From NCBI GenBank assembly GCA_033782935.1, contig JAWQEG010000167.1:186001-250000 (forward strand): 64,000 nucleotides of DNA, written 5' to 3'. This document shows positions 34,077-43,831 of this stretch, piece after piece. The notes below the pieces were generated by a model. It made no database searches and was not told the DNA's origin. It saw nothing but the letters and a program-made list of their open reading frames with translations. Both the position numbers and the translations under genes were made by a program. The stretch is from Petrolisthes cinctipes. Taxonomy: Eukaryota > Arthropoda > Malacostraca > Decapoda > Porcellanidae. Numbering within the stretch: position 1 is the stretch's first letter; every line of letters begins with the position of its first letter.

Positions 34077-35190
34077 TCATTCCTTCCTCCCTCTTTTTCC
34101 GGCCACATAGGGCCCATTGCCGCCGGAGAATACTGATGTTGATTTTGAGAAGCTGGTCTCTGGTGTTGTCCTGCTGGACCAGACTCCCCTGACCTGGAAG
34201 ATGTCGGGGTCCTGGCAACGGGAGATGTGTTGGTGAAAAAGGTTGAGGCGAGGAGAGGCGGACATCCACCAGTCCACGGTGACTGTGGGTGCTGGGTTGG
34301 TCGGTAGCATGGCAGTCATCCTCCTCCTCTTCTCTTCTTCACCGTTTGCCATTTCTCTTCATCTTCCAGGTCCATGTTGTCAGTGGTGTCCTCTCTCATG
34401 GTGCTGGTGGAGGTGGAGCAGGGACTGGTGTTGGTGTCCTGAGTGTCTCCTTCCGTTTTCGAGTCTAGTTGGGAAGGCTCAGGTGGTGCCTTCCCACTTT
34501 TCGCCCAGTTGAGTGGGTGAGGCAGCATTAACCGGCAATGGGGGTGGGCTGGAGGTGGGGTTGGTGGCACGCCGCTTTGCTCCTCCCTCATCGTGCAGGC
34601 TTGCTGCCTCTTTCTTGGTGGTGGTGATGGTAGTAGTGGTGGTGGATGGTTGTAAATTAGGAGAAATGGCTATTGGTGGCAAGCCATTTCTCCTGAAGAT
34701 GTCTATGATGAGGTCAGAGTGACGACCCAACCTTTCTGCAGCTAAGACAACAGCAGTCTGTGACGATGTTTGCCTGCTGCTGTCGTTGCTGCAAAGGCTG
34801 GGTGTCGTTCGTCCTCCTCCCATGGGCGTGGAGTGAGCCTAGGACCTTTCCACCATTAGGTCCTGCTACATTGGTCACCTCCACGCCCTTCCTTCCTTCA
34901 CCCACAGTGAAGGACACCTCCTCTCCATTCCCTAGTGATGGTGGTGAGTTGGTGGCGGCAGAGAGAAAGATACCCTTCGATGTGGACAAAGTAATATTGG
35001 TTGTTGTTCGTCACGAACCTATAGCCCTTCAAGTGGTTGAATTACTTCATCTTGCCAACAAGACGGTCATCAGGGGAATTGGTGGTGTTGGCTGTCGGTG
35101 TGGACTGGACCATGGGTTGTTCTCTCGAAAAGCAAACACTCCCGATTCATTGGTTGTTGTTGTTGTAAATTTGGCTTAATGCCTATCACC
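34077..35190 (-). pseudogene. Cold-shock (Y-box-like) domain unit 1
   Basis: Minus-strand ATG at 35113 opens MVQSTPTANTTNSPDDRLVG. A cold-shock domain follows across two frames: KGYRFVTNNNQYYFVH (RNP-1/RNP-2-like), then SPPSLGNGEEVSFTVGEG and GVEVTNVAGPNGG, the end typical of Y-box domains, which bind RNA or DNA. The second half is a Gln-rich stretch, a block AERLGRHSDLIIDIFRRNG, a low-complexity Thr/Lys and Pro linker, an acidic region (NMDLEDEEKWQTVKKR) and a C-terminal block WWMSASPRLNLFHQH. A TAG or TAA stop and several frameshifts break it. The leader GCATTAAGCC at about 35175 is shared with the other units. Confidence 0.7.
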
Positions 35191-35500
35191 TATTTTTGGG
35201 CATTAAGGCAGCTTCCATTTTTTTTTTCTTTTAGCCTCCACGCCCTTCCTCCCTTCATCCACAGTGAAGGACACATCCTCTCCATCAACCAGTGATGGTG
35301 GTGAGGTAGTGGCAGCAGAGAGAAGGATGCCCTTCCTGTGAACTTCCCCCTGTCAACATGACTGTCGGCAGGGGAAGTGGTGTTCTTGGTTGTAGGTGTT
35401 AATTGGACCATGGCTGGTTATAGAATCGCCGAATTATTGGAGTGTGTGTGTTATTCGTCTTAACGCCTATCGACTACACAATGGTCATCAAGGCAATATT
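35191..35500 (-). pseudogene. Cold-shock domain unit 2, truncated
   Basis: Same family, minus strand. ATG at 35411 (MVQLTPTTKNTTSPADS). A deletion removes the first half of the cold-shock domain. The second half reads HRKGILLSAATTSPPSL, DGEDVSFTVDEGRKGVEA in another frame, then runs into an A-rich tract and stops where unit 1's leader begins. Its own leader (about 35494-35463) contains GATAGGCGTTAAG, shared with units 1 and 4. Confidence 0.65.
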
Positions 35501-35575
35501 TTAATAAAATGATAAAGTTGGTGTATGTGTGTGTATGTGGAGAAGTGTACGTGTATGTCAAGGTGAGTGTGTGTG

Positions 35576-36577
35576 TCAGGGTTTACGTGTGGCTAGGTTA
35601 TTTTGATGTTTTGTTCTCCTTTGCGAGGTGATGGTCGGCAGGGATGATATTTGTTGTATTGATGATTTGGAGAGTGAGCAAGCAGACGGTGTTACTTTGC
35701 TTGTCAACACATCCCGAACCTGGTCCCAGTAGCGTGAGGTGTACAGGAAGAAGAGGTCAAGACGTGGAGAGGCAGACATCCACCACTCCATGGTGACAGC
35801 AGGTGGTTGTGGTGTTCGTAGACTGTCTGTCCTTCTCCTTCTCTTCCTCTTCCCCGCTGTCTGCTATCTCCCTTCATCCTCCAGATCCATGTTGTCGTCG
35901 GTGGATCATCTTTGGTGGTGGTGGGGGTGGAGTAGGAACCGGTGTCAGATTCCTCCTCCGTCTCGGGGTCCTGTTGGGCAGGCTCAGGTGGTGGTGCCTT
36001 ACCAACATTCCCCCGGTCCAGTGGACGAAACAACACTAATCGGCGACGGAGGTGGGCCGAAGGCAGGGTTCTTGGCTCATCCGCTCTGTTCCTCCTCCGT
36101 TGTGCCGGCTTGCTGTCTCGTTTCTTGGTGGTGGTAGTGGTGGTGGGTGGTTGTAGATCAGGAGAAATGGTGATTGGTAGCAAACTATTTCTCTTGAAGA
36201 TGCCGTGGAGGAGGTCAGAAATACGACTTAGCCCTTCTGCAGCTAAGGCTACAGCAGCCTTGGTACTGCCGTCGCTGCGGTGGTTGGGCGTCAGCCGTCT
36301 TCCTTCCATGGGCATGGAGTGAGCCTACGACCTGCCCTCCAACAGATCCGGCTACGTTTGTAGCCTCCACAGCGAAGGACACCTCCTCTTCGTTCCCCAG
36401 TGATGAAGGTGAGGTGGTGGCAGCAGAGAAAAGGATGCCCTTCCTGTGAACGAAGTAATCTCGCTCGTCGCAGGTAACAAAGCCTTAGTCTTACAAATGG
36501 TTAAACTCTTTCACCCTGCCAAAAAGACGGTCGGCAAGGGAAGTGGTGGTGTTGGTAGTTGGTGTTGACTGGACCAT
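35576..36577 (-). pseudogene. Cold-shock domain unit 3, near full length
   Basis: ATG at 36577 opens MVQSTPTTNTTTSLADRLFG. The domain follows in one frame with two stops: GRVKEFNHL, then GFVTCDERDYFVHRKGIL, SLGNEEEVSFAVEATNVAGS. The HAHGRK tail leads into AEGLSRISDLLHGIFKRN, a Thr/Lys and Pro linker, an acidic patch (DPETEEESDTGS), IWRM and the C-terminal block WWMSASPRLDLFFLYTSRYW, ending KP near 35576. The order of blocks is identical to unit 1, so the family had a protein of roughly 330 residues. Being tandem with units 1 and 2 and flanked by the same leader suggests local duplication or a mobile unit. Confidence 0.7.
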
Positions 36578-37376
36578 GGCTGGTTGTAGAATCCCCCCCC
36601 CTGCCTCTGCCCTTCTCACCCTCTCCCATCCCCTCTCCTCTCCCGAGGCTCTCTCTGAGATATGCCATCATACAACGCCTTTATTCATTCTTTCATCTTA
36701 GCCTTCAGAAGTGGGTGTGTATATTTGTATTATTTTTATTATATTGCAGGTGTGTTGTTACGAAAAGAAATACACACACGAACTTTCATGCCACATAGTT
36801 ATCTCAGTATTGTGAGCAATTACTGCTATGCCAAGGAACATGGCAAGGCCTTACTTAACGCACCCGAGCAAGGCCAAGAGGTCGTCACGGTAATGAACAC
36901 AAAACAAGTGAGCTGTGTGTTTACAATGATCAAAATACAGTAGCTATACCGCAGATGATAACCACTAGAAGTGCAATGAAGTTGTTAGAAGTAAGATGCT
37001 TTTAAATTTTACAGTTAAAAATAGATTGAAGACTTTAGTTAAACTCGTTATCAGATTTGTTGTGCGGTTGTTGGAGGGTAGGGAGCGATCGCCCTTCTTC
37101 GGAATAGGTTGAATCAGAGGAAAGAGAAAGAAAATTTTAAGGAATAATAAAGTAACTGGAGAGATTTTAAGAAAGGTGTCTGCACGAGCAGGTAGAGTTA
37201 TACAAAGAGTTGTTTATATTACACATAGAGAAAGAATATGGAATACATACATCCATGCCAAAAAGGATCACTGCTGTACACACAAGGAAGCATTTATGGA
37301 CATATAAAATACGTATATTTCGGTGTTCCCTATAACCCAATTCATTTTGTACACAAGTTCTTTGACTACCCTACTG
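36578..37376. other. No gene seen
   Basis: No recognisable coding or repeat structure apart from short C/T-rich stretches (36592-36650). Confidence 0.45.
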
Positions 37377-37450
<74 letters not shown>

Positions 37451-37466
37451 AAGCCAAGATTCTGTC

Positions 37467-37499
<33 letters not shown>
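37377..37499. repeat. (TA)n and (TG)n microsatellites
   Basis: A pure TA run at about 37379-37446 and a TG run at about 37469-37498, separated by AT-rich sequence. Frames through them encode only Tyr-Ile or Cys-Val repeats and are not genes. Confidence 0.9.
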
Positions 37500-37501
<2 letters not shown>

Positions 37502-37584
37502 GCGATGCACGCCTAAACCGTCCAACTTTGTGTCCTCAAAATTTGCATGTAGGTAAGTCTTGATCCCCTTCAGGTTTAGGGGGG

Positions 37585-38308
37585 GTCATACAACGAAACC
37601 ACATATAACGAAACGTGCTAGCGAAATAATAATAAAATACTGGGGAAAAAATCTACGGAATCACCATACCACTGTTCAGCCTTCCGCAAAAACACGGTCA
37701 ATTTTAAACTTTCATTTAGGTAAATTTTTTCTTACAGATTTGTAGAGCTTGATTTTACACACCAGAATCTGTAAACTAAAGTGTCCTAGGTCCACTGGCT
37801 TGCGTACTGCAGCGCCATGAGTAATAAAGTTGTTACCCCTAAAACCCCCCTAAAAATGAGAGCGTAAATATGATAAACTATTCTAGGCTACAGCACGGAT
37901 ATTATTCGATTTGTTTATGCGTTTTCTCACTAAGTATATTGTCGTTCACGATTTATTTTACTTTTGTCAAATTGATTTTCATTATTCCCATATTTATTTT
38001 AATCAACAGCTCATGAACATATTTTAGCACGGATATTATTCGATTTGTTTATGCGTTATCTCAGTAAGTATATTGTCGTTCACGATTTATTTTACCTATT
38101 ATTAAACCTATTATTAAATTTTAGGCATTTTTATGATTGATTCCATTGTCATATCGATTCTCAGTATTGTCATATAGAATTTCACTTTGGTCAAATTGAT
38201 TTTCATTATTGCCATATTTATTTTCACGATTTATTTTACTTTTGTCACATTTATTTTCATTATTGCCATATTTATTTTCACATACAACGAAACCACAAAT
38301 AACGAAAC
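37585..38308. repeat. ~720-bp insert with 30-bp direct repeats, upstream of Helitron helicase
   Basis: CATACAACGAAACCACATAT with AACGAAACGTG lies at the left edge (37587-37617), and a near-identical copy lies at the right edge (38280-38310), directly joining the helicase codons. Inside, an ~80-bp block (AGCACGGATATTATTCGATT onward) is repeated at 37893 and 38027, and CATTATTGCCATATTTATTTTCA is repeated near 38205 and 38258. It looks like a low-complexity insert or satellite-like unit that split the Helitron gene. Confidence 0.55.
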
Positions 38309-38911
38309 GTGGAAGCTATCCTAGCTCCAAAGAATGAAGCTGTCAACAACATCAACCAAAAACTTCTGGATGCTCAGCCTGGCAGGTCAATGAAGTACAA
38401 ATCAGTTGATACAGTGCCCGACGATGATCAAGTGGTCAACTACCCAGCAGAATTCCTGAACAGTCTAGATCCACCAGGGATGCCACCTCACAATTTGGAA
38501 CTGAAGTTGGGATGTCCGATAATGCTTCTTAGAAACCTGAACCCACCAAAACTTTGCAATGGCACAAGATTAAGAGTTAAAACAATGATGCCACATCTGG
38601 TGGAGGCCACAATCCTGACTGGCAAAGGTAAAGGCGAAGATGTCTTCTTTCCAAAAATCCCTCTGAGGCCCTCAGATTGTCCAATTCAGTTCCAACGTCT
38701 CCAATTCCCTATTCGTCTAAGCTATGCCATGACAATCAACAAAAGCCAAGGACAGTCCCTGAAAGTAGTTGGCCTCAACCTTAAGGACCAGGTCTTCTCC
38801 CACGGTCAACTCTATGTGGGCTGCAGTCGAGTCGCCGATGAGAAGAATCTCTACGTGATGTCGTCAACCGGAGTCGTGAAAAATGTCGTTTACCAGGAGG
38901 CACTTCAGTAA
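38309..38911 (+). pseudogene. Helitron helicase C-terminus
   Basis: Last 200 residues of the PIF1-like helicase of a Helitron rolling-circle transposon. Motifs: ILAPKNEAVNNIN (motif IV region), FLNSLDPPGMPPHNLELK, GCPIMLLRNLNPPKLCNGTR, RLSYAMTINKSQGQSLKVVG (motif V, TINKSQGQ) and VFSHGQLYVGCSRV (motif VI). Walker A and B and the Rep nuclease domain are absent. The start is not a real initiation site: the frame is cut at 38308 by the direct-repeat insert. It ends at a natural stop 362 bp before the 3' terminus. Confidence 0.9.
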
Positions 38912-39173
38912 AATGCTTAGTGACGCTATTAATAGAAAAAGAAGGAAATATTATTAATTATGCTAATATTAGAATGATGGAGTTATTGAATGAGGGAGAA
39001 AGATTGATATAATAAACATTTAAAAACGACTAATACCTCCAATTATTCACCCACCCACCTCTATTACTATTCATCCATCCATCCATTTATTTTATCTAAC
39101 CACTAAACCATCCCTCCCTCTCCCCCTTCCTTCCCTCCTTCCCTTCCTTCTATCCACCCACCGCCCGATCTGC

Positions 39174-39273
39174 TCCAAACCGCCCGAAGGGCGGTGGAAG
39201 GGCGGCCGCAGGCCGCCAGCCCTCCGCAGGAGCTAGCGGCTCCTAGCCGCCCGAAGGGCGGCGGAGCAGCTAG
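39174..39273 (+). mobile_element. Helitron 3' terminus: hairpin cluster ending CTAG
   Basis: A GC-rich block of stacked hairpins ends CTAG (39270-39273) followed by T. The last hairpin CCGCCCGAAGGGCGG (39247-39261) stops nine bases before CTAG, the classic Helitron termination signal. An identical hairpin at 39179-39193, a GCGGCC/GGCCGC stem and another CTAG (39233-39236) precede it, as if the terminator were duplicated. The Helitron body runs back through the helicase; its 5' TC end is not identified. Confidence 0.8.
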
Positions 39274-39310
39274 TATATATATATATGCAGAAAGCTCACT
39301 TCACCGTGAA

Positions 39311-39317
<7 letters not shown>

Positions 39318-39376
<59 letters not shown>
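39318..39376. repeat. (TA)n microsatellite
   Basis: About 58 bases of TA, 45 bp beyond the Helitron end. A second short TA run lies directly at the Helitron junction (39273-39286). Confidence 0.85.
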
Positions 39377-39377
<1 letters not shown>

Positions 39378-39785
39378 CGAAGTGGATGAAGATTTAAATT
39401 ATATTATTGGTAAACTATTTCTTACCATATCCCGGACTTACAATATTATAGACATCTCCGATGTGTTGGTGGCACTTTAGAGGTCTTTAGAGATTTAATC
39501 TATCTCGTTTAATATCTCACTTATCTACAATTAATTTAATTGAGGGTTCTTCTCGTTATTTATGCATATATAGTAGTAGCAGTTACGCAGGTTTACACAA
39601 AGACCAATTACGTTACTTTACTATATCAATTTTTCAGTCAAACACCAATAATTATTAATAAAACAATTACAAAATAAATTATATCCACATGCATACACTT
39701 TCACATGAATCGAAATATTAGCTAGTCAATAAATATTGCAAGAATCAACGATTAAGGTACTCGTTTCCTTCTTCGATAATCCTCG
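39377..39785. other. No gene seen
   Basis: AT-rich spacer between the Helitron and the 3' end of LINE-2. Confidence 0.45.
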
Positions 39786-39821
39786 GTTGATTGATTGATT
39801 TATTAATGCCATGAGGCATTT

Positions 39822-39852
39822 GGCGGCGCAACAGCTATGGTCATATACCGCC
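39822..39852 (-). other. LINE 3' stem-loop before the tandem-repeat tail
   Basis: The minus strand folds GGCGG (39852-39848) with CCGCC (39826-39822) around a 21-nt loop containing TATATGACC and GCTGTTGCG. The loop matches that of the SINE-like repeats in the palindrome, while the stem differs by a compensatory pair. 3' stem-loops next to tandem-repeat tails are where LINE RTs recognise their RNA, so this is probably the RT binding site. Confidence 0.6.
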
Positions 39853-40079
39853 CAACAGAAAATAGTCATCTACATCAATAATAAAATATTTACACAAACT
39901 AAAAAAACAGCCTTCTCCACCCCTATAGGGATAGGCAACATGATTAAAAGAACATATAAACTAAAAGGCACATTTATTCTAAAAGAACCTGACTAATTCA
40001 AGCAAGATATATAAAAGATCAAAATTTAAAAAAAAATGTTGAACTAACTAAAAAGCCATAAATATAATAAAATTCACAA

Positions 40080-41935
40080 AGGTAAGGGTGTTCCATCCCA
40101 CACTACAAGCCTCCTCCCCGGGCACCTGGGAGAGACTGTTGTGCACCGTCACCCACCCGATACTCGGAGAGGTGCCTACGACGAAGGTCCACAAGGCTAG
40201 GACACTCGACAATAAGATGCAGTACTGTCAGAGGGACCAGACAATCATCACAGTAGGGAGGGTGAGCCCTCTCCATTAAAAGTCATGAGTCATTAGTGAG
40301 TGGCCAATGCAGAGACAAGAGGTGACGGAGATCAAGAGGTGGCTCATCAGCATCCACCAGGAGACTGGGGATTGGGGACGACCTGAAGGCTCTGGTTGCC
40401 TGATGTACGCCAGCATGATGAAGAGGGTCTAAGACTCTGAAACAGGCATCGACACATAGTCGTGTTTTGACCTAATAAGAACATGGTATAGGCGGAGGAG
40501 GGTGGCCCGATCAGCCACCCAGGACGTATGGCCCAGGACCCTCGACAGGTTAAGAGCCTTGAGGCAAGAGACCTTAGGTGAACATAAGTGGGGAACCCAA
40601 GTCAAACGTTTGTCAAAAAGGAGACCTAAAAAGTGAGTCTCCTCGACACAACGTATCCGATGACCATACATGAATAGGTCCGGATCGGGGTGGACACCTC
40701 AGATGCGGCAGAAGTGCATAGCAACTGTTTTGGTAGGAGAAAATCGAAACCCATGAGAACCAGCCCAACGCGAAACCCTGTCAAGGGCGAGCTGCATGCG
40801 CCGCTCCACCACTGACATTTGGGAAGCAGCAAACCAGACCGCCAGGTCGTCAACGTACATGGAATTGGCTATACCGTCTGGAAGGGATGAGGCAATGGCA
40901 TTAATTGCTACTGCAAACAATGTGACACTGAGGATGCTTCCCTGGGGGACGCCCTCCTCCAGTGCAACGGATGCTGAAAAGGCTGTACCAACCTTCACAG
41001 ATAAATTGCGACCACTGAGAAACTCCTTCAGAAAGTGTGGAAGGCGACCACGCAGGCCATATGCATGTAGTTTCTGTAGGATGCCATATTGCCATGTAGT
41101 GTCATACGCTTTCTCTAGATCAAAGAATACACAGACAAGGTGTTGATGTCGTGCAAAAGCCCCACATGCAGTAGCTTCCAACCTGACCAGAGCGTCTGTA
41201 GTGGAACGGTGTTTACGAAAGCCAGACTGGGACGGAGACAGAAAAAGAACCTGTTCGAGGAAGTATACCAGTCTGACAGGAGGTCAAGGCAATCGGTCTG
41301 TAATTGAGGGCAACAATAGAGTCCTTGCCCGGCTTGGGTAGAGGAAGGATGGTAGCAACCCTTCACCCAGAAGGGAAGACACCTTCTAGCCAGATTCTGT
41401 TATATAAAGCTAGAAGAAATAAGATCGCCTCCTCACACGAATGTCGCAACATTGCATATGGGATATTGTCTGGCCCAGGAGAAGTGTTGCAGCAGAGAGA
41501 GAGAGAGCAGAGTGCAGGTCTCTCAGGGTGAATATATGGTTATAACTTCCATTCTCGTTCCCTGAGAAATCCAGGACAGTGCGTTCCTTGGCTCTTAACT
41601 CATGCCTGACAGCCAGACTCTAGCAAAAGCCTCCACCATGGTATTGGCCACTGTCAAACCATCCATTATCTTAATTCCATTGATCTTAAGAACAGATGGA
41701 GATCTAGGAGAAAACTTCCCCGCCACCTTACGAACTCTCCTGAACACTTGTGTGAGTGGAGTTATAGCATTAATTGAAGACACATAGGCCTTCCAAGATG
41801 CACGTCGTGCCTCTTTTAAAACTCGTCTAGTTCGAGCACTTGCCCTTGTCTCTAAAAGAATTGGGTCCACACGATTGCGACGAAGGCGAGAGAAAGCAGC
41901 GCCCTTCTCCCACACAGCAGTAGTGCATACTGGTG
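40080..41935 (-). pseudogene. LINE-2 reverse transcriptase and C-terminal zinc finger
   Basis: RT blocks in order: FSRLRRNR linker, TRRVLKEARRASWKAYVSSI, then after a small deletion CVFFDLEKAYDTTWQYGIL, ALEEGVPQGSILSVTLFAVA, the active site MYVDDLAVW (about 40865) and GFRFSPTKTVAMHF. Then come CVEETHFLGLLFDKRLTWV and SRVLGHTSWVADR. The C-terminus (40270-40080) shows PPYCDDC, LHLIVECPSL, a CCHC zinc finger typical of the end of I/Jockey-type ORF2. An expected RNase H part between them is missing or reduced. Several frameshifts and stops. Confidence 0.8.
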
Positions 41936-41944
41936 ACCACCATG

Positions 41945-43014
41945 GGACAGTAGACGAGTCCCTGAAGCATCTGATAATTTAGAAGAAGGTGAAGGTAGAT
42001 GAGCAATAACATTGGTATTGTCCTGTACAACAGTGGTATCACTGAAACAGGCAGATACATCAACATCCATAATATAGGTGGAAGAATCACTCCGCTGTTT
42101 AAGCGGAAGAGAATCTGAATCTTCTGAAGTCACAACATCTGAGGTATCCACATTCACTTCACGCCCCTCTGATGATCCAGAAAGAAGCTTGCGAGGGGGG
42201 ACATCTGTTGAATCAAGAGATTTATCAGAGCCACGAAAACACTTCTGGTGTAATTGAGAGGAAACTATGGAAGAGTTTACAGAGACGGTTACCTTGCAAG
42301 GAGGAAAGTCGTTGGAGTCAAGTGCCTCAGAGGAACCATGAAGGCGTCTCTGTGGCAGTTTAGCTAACTTAAGTTTCCTTTTTGGAGAGCGTGTGGCAGC
42401 GTGAACCTCTACCTCATGGACACCTTTAGCTAAAGTCTGAGAATTGTTATCAGTTGAAGGGTCACCAGAATGAGTGTCTGATACAGTTTCCAAGACAGAG
42501 AAACTATATGTATGGTAACCTTTGAAACGCTCTCGCTAGAGCAAGAAGCAGCCACTTCTTGAGAGAGTTGAGAGGGTGCTGCAACCGATTTAGGGCTAAG
42601 GGAGAAGGCGTATGTCTTCACACCACCATCCTTCTGTCGCCTGAAGTTGAGTTGCCATCTGGCACTACAAATGCTGATGAATTGGGTGTTAGCCAAGTGG
42701 AGGATATCTTGTTCAAGGAGGTACATCTTACATTGGCTAGAACTTTAGGGGTGAGCATCCCTGCAGCAGAAGCAATATCTCTCTGACTGACACTCAGAAG
42801 TAAGATGTGAGTCAAGAACAGAACAATTATCACACTGGGAACGGTTGTTGTAGTTCCTACTCCCATGACCAAACTCATAACAACAGAAACACTGCAAAGG
42901 ACGCTTAACAAAAGGCTTCACCTCAAATGAGGTGGGGTTAATGTTAATACGATCTGGGATATGCGAGCCATAGAAAGCGAGGATGATCATATTTTTACTG
43001 CCCTTCATCTTTGT
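41945..43014 (-). pseudogene. LINE-2 ORF1, C-terminal part
   Basis: Matches LINE-1 ORF1 from the first zinc knuckle (CFCCYEFGHGSRNY, where the last Cys is Tyr) through CDNCSVLDSHLTSEC and on to the Lys-rich tail RSPKRKLKLAKLPQ. The codon that is TAG in LINE-1 is TCG here. The frame at 42493-41852 is open but was joined by a large deletion to ORF2 sequence near 41945. Confidence 0.75.
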
Positions 43015-43019
43015 GTGTG

Positions 43020-43352
43020 TGTTTTTTTTTTTATATATATATATATATTAAAAAAAAGATGGGGGCTAAAGGCCACGGGCCCGCTCTCTGTCCCCGTCTA
43101 CATAGTCGTTAGTGGGAGTGTCCAAAATCATGTCCAATTTCGTTCGAGATGCCTAGACACATTGCGTTTGAAAGAACATAAGTCGTAGTAAGGTGGAAAG
43201 ATGGATGAAGGTAGAGTGTTCCAGAGTTGACCAGTTGTGTATATGAAAGACTGAGAGTACCGGTTAACTCTTGCATTAGGGAGTTGGACAGAAAAGGGGT
43301 GAGAACGAGAGGCTTGACGAGTGTTGCATGCTCTCCTGAGGGGAGGAAGCAT
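43020..43352 (-). mobile_element. 3' fragment of another LINE inside LINE-2
   Basis: The minus strand encodes a C-terminal ORF2 tail (LPPLRRACNTRQASRSHPFS, then NRYSQSFIYTTGQLWNTLPS and CSFKRNVSRHL), typical of the last residues of CR1/L2/Jockey-like LINEs. A 3' UTR and an A/TA-rich tail (43020-43055) follow. It is 5'-truncated and inserted in the same orientation as LINE-2. Confidence 0.65.
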
Positions 43353-43668
43353 AGATAGATAGTTTATTGACTACAAACATATATATTTTTACAAGTTGAA
43401 TTTAAAGGTAGTTAAACAATTGTACCATCAATTACATATTGTCAGCTAGTTGTAGTCCACAATGGTAAATATTACTCCGAAACAAACCCTAACAACTACT
43501 ACAAAACTAATCATACGATCGCAATAGATCATGAACAATCTTGCACATAACATCATCACTGAATTTACAAAGTAAATCATCCAAAGTGTTAAATAAATAA
43601 CCATCTTTTCAGTGCCTAGTTACAGGACAGTTTTCCACGACATGAATCTCTGTCTGGACTGAGCCACA
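43353..43668 (-). mobile_element. 5'-truncated copy of the LINE-3 3' end
   Basis: Some 315 bp starting at a TAGATAGATAG tail nearly duplicate the 3' end of the adjacent full-length LINE-3 (43670-43990), including the last codons of its ORF2. Differences are scattered, so it is a separate earlier insertion rather than a recent exact duplication. Confidence 0.85.
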
Positions 43669-43831
43669 CAGATAGATAGATAGTTTATTGACTACAAACA
43701 GAATACATATTTTTACGAGTTGAAATTAAAGGCAGTTATACAATTATACCATCAGTTACATATTGTCAGCTAGTTGTAGTCCACAATGGTAAATATTACT
43801 CCGAAACAAAACCCCAACAACAACTACAAAA

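Noticed and set aside
34243..36322. Plus-strand open frames over the cold-shock units (34243-34512, 34760-35179, 35739-36322)
   Set aside because: They are antisense to the minus-strand cold-shock frames, are low complexity and carry no domain.
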